The notes under the pieces are model-generated. The model did not search any database. It was not told the DNA's origin and saw only the letters and a program-made list of their open reading frames with translations. This document shows, piece by piece, positions 45,728 to 48,980 of a DNA stretch of 48,980 nt (position 1 is its first letter; every line of letters begins with the position of its first letter). A program made the translations under genes and the position numbers. The DNA is taken from NCBI GenBank assembly GCA_035934555.1, contig DASYXT010000102.1, positions 1-48,980 of the forward strand. The letters are read 5' to 3'. Origin of the DNA: DASYXT01 sp035934555. Its GTDB lineage: Bacteria > Verrucomicrobiota > Verrucomicrobiia > Limisphaerales > UBA8199.

Positions 45728-45980
45728 AACACTTAATGTTGCCCGGGTGATTACCACCTTCCGCCGCTCCTGTCAACATCGTTTTTATAAAAAGTGGGAA
45801 AAACTTTTCGAGCGGCATTCCAGCCCCTTTTGCCAATACCTCCAGCTTGCGCCGATCCGATTGCCGAATCCGAATCAGCACCAGCCCCACCGGCGCTGCC
45901 TGCGACGCCACGGCTTCTCGACCAGAGGCTCCCAAAGGCCTGCCGTTGACTGCACAGTTTTTGGCTTGCCACCATGGCAA
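45654..45980 (-). CDS. Ribbon-helix-helix-like protein 3
   Basis: Up to 108 residues from a TTG at 45980; the true start is unclear. The core VGLVLIRIRQSDRRKLEVLA, KGAGMPLEKFFPLFIKTMLT has the same strand-helix-helix pattern as the two downstream proteins. Its annotated end overlaps the next gene by 74 bases in another frame, which is unusual, so the last ~25 residues may not be real or a frameshift may intervene. Another frame starting ATG 46023 (MMNLTKLAPVAVVAVAMV) is open over the same DNA. Confidence 0.42.
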   Translation of the reverse strand: MPWWQAKNCAVNGRPLGASGREAVASQAAPVGLVLIRIRQSDRRKLEVLAKGAGMPLEKFFPLFIKTMLTGAAEGGNHPGNIKCYAKSTESGTEAGGGVSGAPGAGAA

Positions 45981-46129
45981 CGGCGACCACGGCGACCGGC
46001 GCCAGCTTTGTTAGATTCATCATGTGGGGTTGGTGATTACCACCTTCCCCCGGTCGAACGCAAGAACTTTTTCAAATATTTTCTTGAAGAACTCTGCTCC
46101 GCAAGTCCGAGATGAGTCTGCCCGCGCGT

Positions 46130-46594
46130 TTACGTGGTATCGGTACCCGCTCTTCTGAATAACCAAGCCCACAATACGAGCCAGGGGGAAATGAGAATTC
46201 CTGTAAGAAATGCCAAGCCGATTATGGCTCCAAAGAACTTCTCGGCACCCCATGCCGATGCCTCCGAGCAGAGTATGCAAAGCGCAGCGGCCAATAAACA
46301 ATGGGCGACGCTCCAAAAAATCCATAAAAGTCGTTTGTCGGTCGCAAGCATAGCGCCCAACGCACCGGCCACAAAGTAAGAACAGCTTAAGTAGATTACT
46401 ACTGCGTCACCGGAGGACTCCGATCGAACGGAGGCAGCGCTCATTCCGGCCTGGGAGGCTCCAAAACCTTGCACTATGTGCAGCACGACCCATGTTGCAA
46501 CACCCCCAGTGACAAACAAGACCGAAGCGGCCATGCGTTTAACTATGGGTCCTGCCTTCATCTCTGAATGCTCGCCTTCCAATTTGGCGTTCAT
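46130..46594 (-). CDS. Four-helix membrane protein, hypothetical
   Basis: 154 residues from ATG 46594 (MNAKLEGEHSEMKAGPIVKR); the longer frame to 46789 overlaps the upstream gene and is unlike protein. Four hydrophobic segments (ASVLFVTGGVATWVVLHIVQ, VVIYLSCSYFVAGALGAML, LLWIFWSVAHCLLAAALCIL, IIGLAFLTGILISPWLVLWA). No family recognised. It is on the same strand as the next two genes, in a lower-GC tract; whether it belongs to the prophage is uncertain. Confidence 0.6.
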   Translation of the reverse strand: MNAKLEGEHSEMKAGPIVKRMAASVLFVTGGVATWVVLHIVQGFGASQAGMSAASVRSESSGDAVVIYLSCSYFVAGALGAMLATDKRLLWIFWSVAHCLLAAALCILCSEASAWGAEKFFGAIIGLAFLTGILISPWLVLWAWLFRRAGTDTT

Positions 46595-46685
46595 TTTTGA
46601 GTGGAACAACGCGCTGCTGCCCTCGTTAATGTCACCGGGCGAATGAAAACCAGCCACTTGTGCACCCCATGGTCGACGATGCGTT

Positions 46686-47000
46686 TCATGAGCCGTTAGG
46701 AGAGCCGGGGTCATCGCGTCTGGCCTGCTCCGGTTTATCGAACACGTGAAAGGCAACACGTATGAGTAACGTGACAAGCGCCCCCACACACCCCCAGTAG
46801 ACGAACAGGAGAGGAAAAGCTATCACCAGGTTGTCGAGGCTCTGGCGTGGATAGGGGTGAAGCCCCTCAGTGAGCCACTCCAGGGGCTTGATCAGGACGG
46901 CAACCGTTGCGGGTGCCACTTCAAGGAAAGTCATGGCGCCGCCGATTGCAGCCCCGGCAATAAAACCGAGAGTTAGAGCCTTTCTTGTCTTCACAGGCAT
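46686..47000 (-). CDS. Three-helix membrane protein, hypothetical
   Basis: 104 residues. MPVKTRKALTLGFIAGAAIG begins the first helix; further helices are near PATVAVLIKPLEWL and LVIAFPLLFVYWGCVGALVT. A charged C-terminus follows (VFDKPEQARRDDPGSPNGS). No family recognised. 22 bases downstream of the carboxypeptidase-regulatory-like gene and probably in the same transcript. Confidence 0.6.
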   Translation of the reverse strand: MPVKTRKALTLGFIAGAAIGGAMTFLEVAPATVAVLIKPLEWLTEGLHPYPRQSLDNLVIAFPLLFVYWGCVGALVTLLIRVAFHVFDKPEQARRDDPGSPNGS

Positions 47001-47022
47001 CGGCGTGATGTGAGACAGGCCA

Positions 47023-48123
47023 TCATCTTACAAATGTGCTTAGCGAGTTAGGGTCGCCCTCCCAGTTGCGCGAGTGATTCGCATTGGCAATGCCACGGAA
47101 CCCTACGGCCATCGGTTCACCGGGTGCATCGTTAATGTCGAAGCTAAGCGCCACTTTGCTATACACTTGGTCGTTACGGCTGGTTAAGAATAACCCCTGG
47201 TCAAATCCCCCAGACCATTTGTTAGGCACATTCGTTGAAAAAATAAAAGTCATGCTCGGTTGGTACCCAGTATCTGGAGCCTCGTAGATTATCCGCTCTA
47301 ATCCCGCAGAGTCCATAACACCCCCGCCAACAGCCTCAATTTGTACGCTCCAAGCTAACCTATTGCGGCCCGAGATAACGCCGGGGGAGCGGTTCACAGT
47401 TAATTTTACGTCGCCGCCACCGGGAACAACTTTTCCCACTAGCAAGTCAAAATATATCGGCTCGCTCGTGTAAGGGAGTTTGTAATGCTGCTCTATGACC
47501 AACAGAGGTTCTGCACCCTGCAACCTCCACATTTTAATCACAATGGGATTATTCGGGTCTGGATGCACTCGATCTTCCTTTGGGGCCAACATTGAATAAT
47601 TCCCACCCCCATTCAACGAAGCCAGAGCATAGCCCTTTTTGGACGGCAGCGTGCTAATGTCTTGTCCTTTGCCATGGAATTGGAATAGTCCGTCCGCGTC
47701 GCTCGCTGTAGTGAGCCAATCCGTTCCACGTCTGACCCCGCTGATCACCCTGATGCTCCCTTTCACCTCTGCGCCCGATACAGGATCTCCAAATTGGTCC
47801 TCAAGCTTGCCGTAGAAGTCAATCGGGACATCGTTGTATGCGGAAAGTACTTCACCTATCCGCTCTGTGTTGTTTTGAGGTGGCGGCTGGGGTACGTTTG
47901 CAACAGTAGGTGGTGCCCCCGTACTGTATGCCGAAGCGTTCGTTTCCATTATAAGCCCGGCAATTGATGGATGGGATTCACTCGACTCTGCTGGTGCGGT
48001 GGTGCCTTCGGTTGAGGTTGCGGACGGCGTTTCCGTCGCTTTGTTTCTCCAGTACCACAAGGCCAATACAACCAAGAGCGCGGCGATACCTACCGAGAAA
48101 AGAGTTGAGCGATAGACTTTCAT
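47023..48123 (-). CDS. Membrane-anchored protein with carboxypeptidase-regulatory-like domain
   Basis: 366 residues. One N-terminal helix (TLFSVGIAALLVVLALWYWR), then a Ser/Thr/Pro-rich linker (~30-90) and a globular part. IDFYGKLEDQFGDPVSGAEV ... TTASDADGLFQFHGKGQD is a carboxypeptidase-regulatory-like/Ig-type beta sandwich; the remainder (~200-360) is beta-rich and unassigned. Its start is two bases after the stop of the lipase-like gene, so they form one unit. Similar proteins occur beside lipase-ended or RHS-type proteins in Verrucomicrobia (from memory); an accessory or immunity role is speculation. Confidence 0.65.
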   Translation of the reverse strand: MKVYRSTLFSVGIAALLVVLALWYWRNKATETPSATSTEGTTAPAESSESHPSIAGLIMETNASAYSTGAPPTVANVPQPPPQNNTERIGEVLSAYNDVPIDFYGKLEDQFGDPVSGAEVKGSIRVISGVRRGTDWLTTASDADGLFQFHGKGQDISTLPSKKGYALASLNGGGNYSMLAPKEDRVHPDPNNPIVIKMWRLQGAEPLLVIEQHYKLPYTSEPIYFDLLVGKVVPGGGDVKLTVNRSPGVISGRNRLAWSVQIEAVGGGVMDSAGLERIIYEAPDTGYQPSMTFIFSTNVPNKWSGGFDQGLFLTSRNDQVYSKVALSFDINDAPGEPMAVGFRGIANANHSRNWEGDPNSLSTFVR

Positions 48124-48125
48124 GT

Positions 48126-48980
48126 CTATTTGAGGTTGAAAGCATCGCTGCCCAATAACTCAAGCCAGTAACCTTGTTGCTGCCAGTAGTCACCACGAAA
48201 TTCAGCACTATGATAAAAATGCTCATCGAACGGATGAGAGGGGTGGGTCAAATCAGGAGGCCACAGTTGCTGTAGGTCGATGTTGCGGCTGATATTCTGG
48301 ACCCCTGGCGTTGCGCCGAGTGCTGTTGTCCAGGATTCAGCGGCCAATCCCATTACCTCGTAACGATTTGTAAGGACGTTCACGATATCGAAGTCAAATA
48401 CCGTGAACCCAAGGGAAGCATATTTCTCGAAATGATTCCAGGGCGGCGGATCGTTAGTCTGGCCGAGATAACTGTAATCCCAGTGCGTGCCGTTCATCAA
48501 TACAAATTGGTCTGGCTTGAATAACTGATTGAGTTGCCAGACGGACCTTTGCAGAGCGTAATCGTTCGTGTTGTAAAAATTCACCACCCTCCCCGCACCC
48601 CCACCGTAGTTGCCCTGGAACCAACTGCCGTAAATATTGGGCGTTCTGCACTGATAAACCCAGGGCGAATCATAAAACGAATAATTAGGAATGTTCGTGT
48701 CGTACGTATGCGTTGATACTGCACCTTGGCTGGAAACATAAGTATTGACAACCTGATTGGTTCCGGCAAGCCGCAACGCTTCTCCAGTGGTAACGTTTCC
48801 CATACTGTGACCCAGAAGGTAAACCTGGCCGGGATACTGCTGTTCCGCGTCGGGGAAATCGCTGAAGCGGAGGAGCCCTTGTCTCACGCTCGGCTGAGAG
48901 GGGGCGGGGAAAGTTCCGATTTTATCCTGAACTGAAAAGGGGTGTTTGGAGTTGGTCGGCCTGTAGTGGTGGGGGATTTT
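48126..48980 (-). CDS. Lipase-like alpha/beta-hydrolase domain, partial at window edge
   Basis: The frame is open to the right edge, so the gene starts beyond the window; the GTG at 48887 is only an internal codon (upstream residues include HHYRPTNSKHPFSVQDKIGT). Visible: QVYLLGHSMGNVTTGEALRL with the nucleophile elbow GHSMG, then a Tyr/Trp/Asn-rich region (RVVNFYNTNDYALQRSVWQL, THWDYSYLG) with candidate His residues near the end (HPFDEHFYHSAEFRGDY). It resembles the C-terminal lipase-type domain of large secreted or RHS-like proteins. Two bases separate its stop from the next gene. Confidence 0.65.
   Translation of the reverse strand, partial: KIPHHYRPTNSKHPFSVQDKIGTFPAPSQPSVRQGLLRFSDFPDAEQQYPGQVYLLGHSMGNVTTGEALRLAGTNQVVNTYVSSQGAVSTHTYDTNIPNYSFYDSPWVYQCRTPNIYGSWFQGNYGGGAGRVVNFYNTNDYALQRSVWQLNQLFKPDQFVLMNGTHWDYSYLGQTNDPPPWNHFEKYASLGFTVFDFDIVNVLTNRYEVMGLAAESWTTALGATPGVQNISRNIDLQQLWPPDLTHPSHPFDEHFYHSAEFRGDYWQQQGYWLELLGSDAFNLK

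Larger units (their letters stand above)
38119..46046. mobile_element. Integrated filamentous-phage (inovirus-like) element
   Basis: Evidence for an inovirus: a Zot/pI-type assembly ATPase, a short signal-peptide-plus-single-helix coat protein, a large Gly/Ser-rich exported minor coat protein with C-terminal membrane helices, a 25-residue hydrophobic peptide, a HUH replication endonuclease followed by a structured non-coding region, a small ssDNA-binding candidate, and a tyrosine integrase with an excisionase-like partner next to a tRNA. The left end is the tRNA-Thr 3' end. A matching duplicate of the tRNA 3' end was not found to the right, so the right boundary is only estimated at the last phage-like site (46046). 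No pIV-type secretin gene is seen; many inoviruses use a host secretin. Confidence 0.85.
45325..46046. promoter_or_regulatory. Four GGTG-N5-CACC operator-like sites
   Basis: GGGTGATAACCACCCC (45325-45340), GGGTCGTTACCACCT (45484-45498), GGGTGATTACCACCTT (45745-45760) and GGTGATTACCACCTT (46032-46046), all in the same orientation. Each has a dyad with arms GGTG/CACC (the second is degenerate on one arm). Three of the four lie 9-27 bases upstream of a leftward start codon (45298, 45727, 46023). Likely binding sites for one or more of the ribbon-helix-helix proteins encoded between them. Confidence 0.6.

Noticed and set aside
46020..46325. 101-codon minus-strand frame
   Set aside because: Overlaps the four-helix membrane protein gene out of frame and lacks protein-like features.
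46454..46475. Right attachment site of the prophage (GGCTCCA match)
   Set aside because: Only seven bases match the tRNA-Thr 3' end, within chance expectation.

Overview
The window comes from a high-GC, soil or freshwater type Verrucomicrobia bacterium (Pedosphaera/Limisphaerales-like). This is inferred from protein families, not from a marker gene. Four secreted proteins carry 'GloVer' tandem repeats (LHSF..DGANP..L..G.DG.LYGTT..GG..G.VF.L), one carries HAF repeats, and most secreted proteins end in a similar ~65-residue beta domain finishing in RFYRL/RFFRL. There is also a cobalamin-dependent ribonucleotide reductase, a PPi-type phosphofructokinase and several secreted glycosidase-like enzymes.

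Layout. 1-12.2 kb: a secreted PQQ-like propeller protein flanked by a 25-bp inverted repeat, a DNA-methylase remnant, a LuxR regulator with an alpha/beta hydrolase, then three large secreted GloVer proteins; one of these has an ALK/LTK-like glycine-rich domain and is split by a frameshift in a G9 tract. 12.2-13.3 kb: a decayed IS21 istA abutting the 3' end of a tRNA-Gly, probably an old insertion scar. 13.3-21 kb: a DUF2264 protein, a ceramidase-like protein, a secreted TIM-barrel glycosidase-like protein overlapping a HAF-repeat protein, and a tannase/feruloyl-esterase remnant. 21-38 kb: mostly chromosomal genes: nrdJ with two candidate NrdR boxes, der, a LysR regulator, another GloVer protein, a GH20 hexosaminidase, an active/inactive HtrA-like protease pair, PPi-PFK and a receiver-PAS-PAS-SpoIIE phosphatase.

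38.0-46.1 kb is the most notable part: an integrated filamentous phage (inovirus-like element) next to tRNA-Thr(CGT). A divergent tyrosine integrase reads rightwards. The rest reads leftwards in a phage-like order: three ribbon-helix-helix proteins with repeated operator-like sites, an HNH protein, an ssDNA-binding candidate, a HUH replication endonuclease, a hairpin-rich intergenic region (candidate origin/packaging signal), a two-TM small protein, the major coat protein (pVIII-like, +1-base frameshift), a large pIII-like minor coat/adsorption protein, a 25-residue hydrophobic peptide (pVII/pIX-like), two small membrane proteins, the Zot/pI assembly ATPase, and an excisionase-like protein whose gene meets the integrase tail to tail. 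Several of these (25-aa, 52-aa and coat protein genes) are too short or too broken for ordinary gene calling.

46.1-49 kb has lower GC: two small membrane proteins, a membrane-anchored protein with a carboxypeptidase-regulatory-like domain, and the C-terminal part of a lipase-like protein running off the right edge. Three independent single-base frame breaks (8273, ~45140, 43550) each look like one extra base in a G/C run, so sequencing error must be weighed against real decay.
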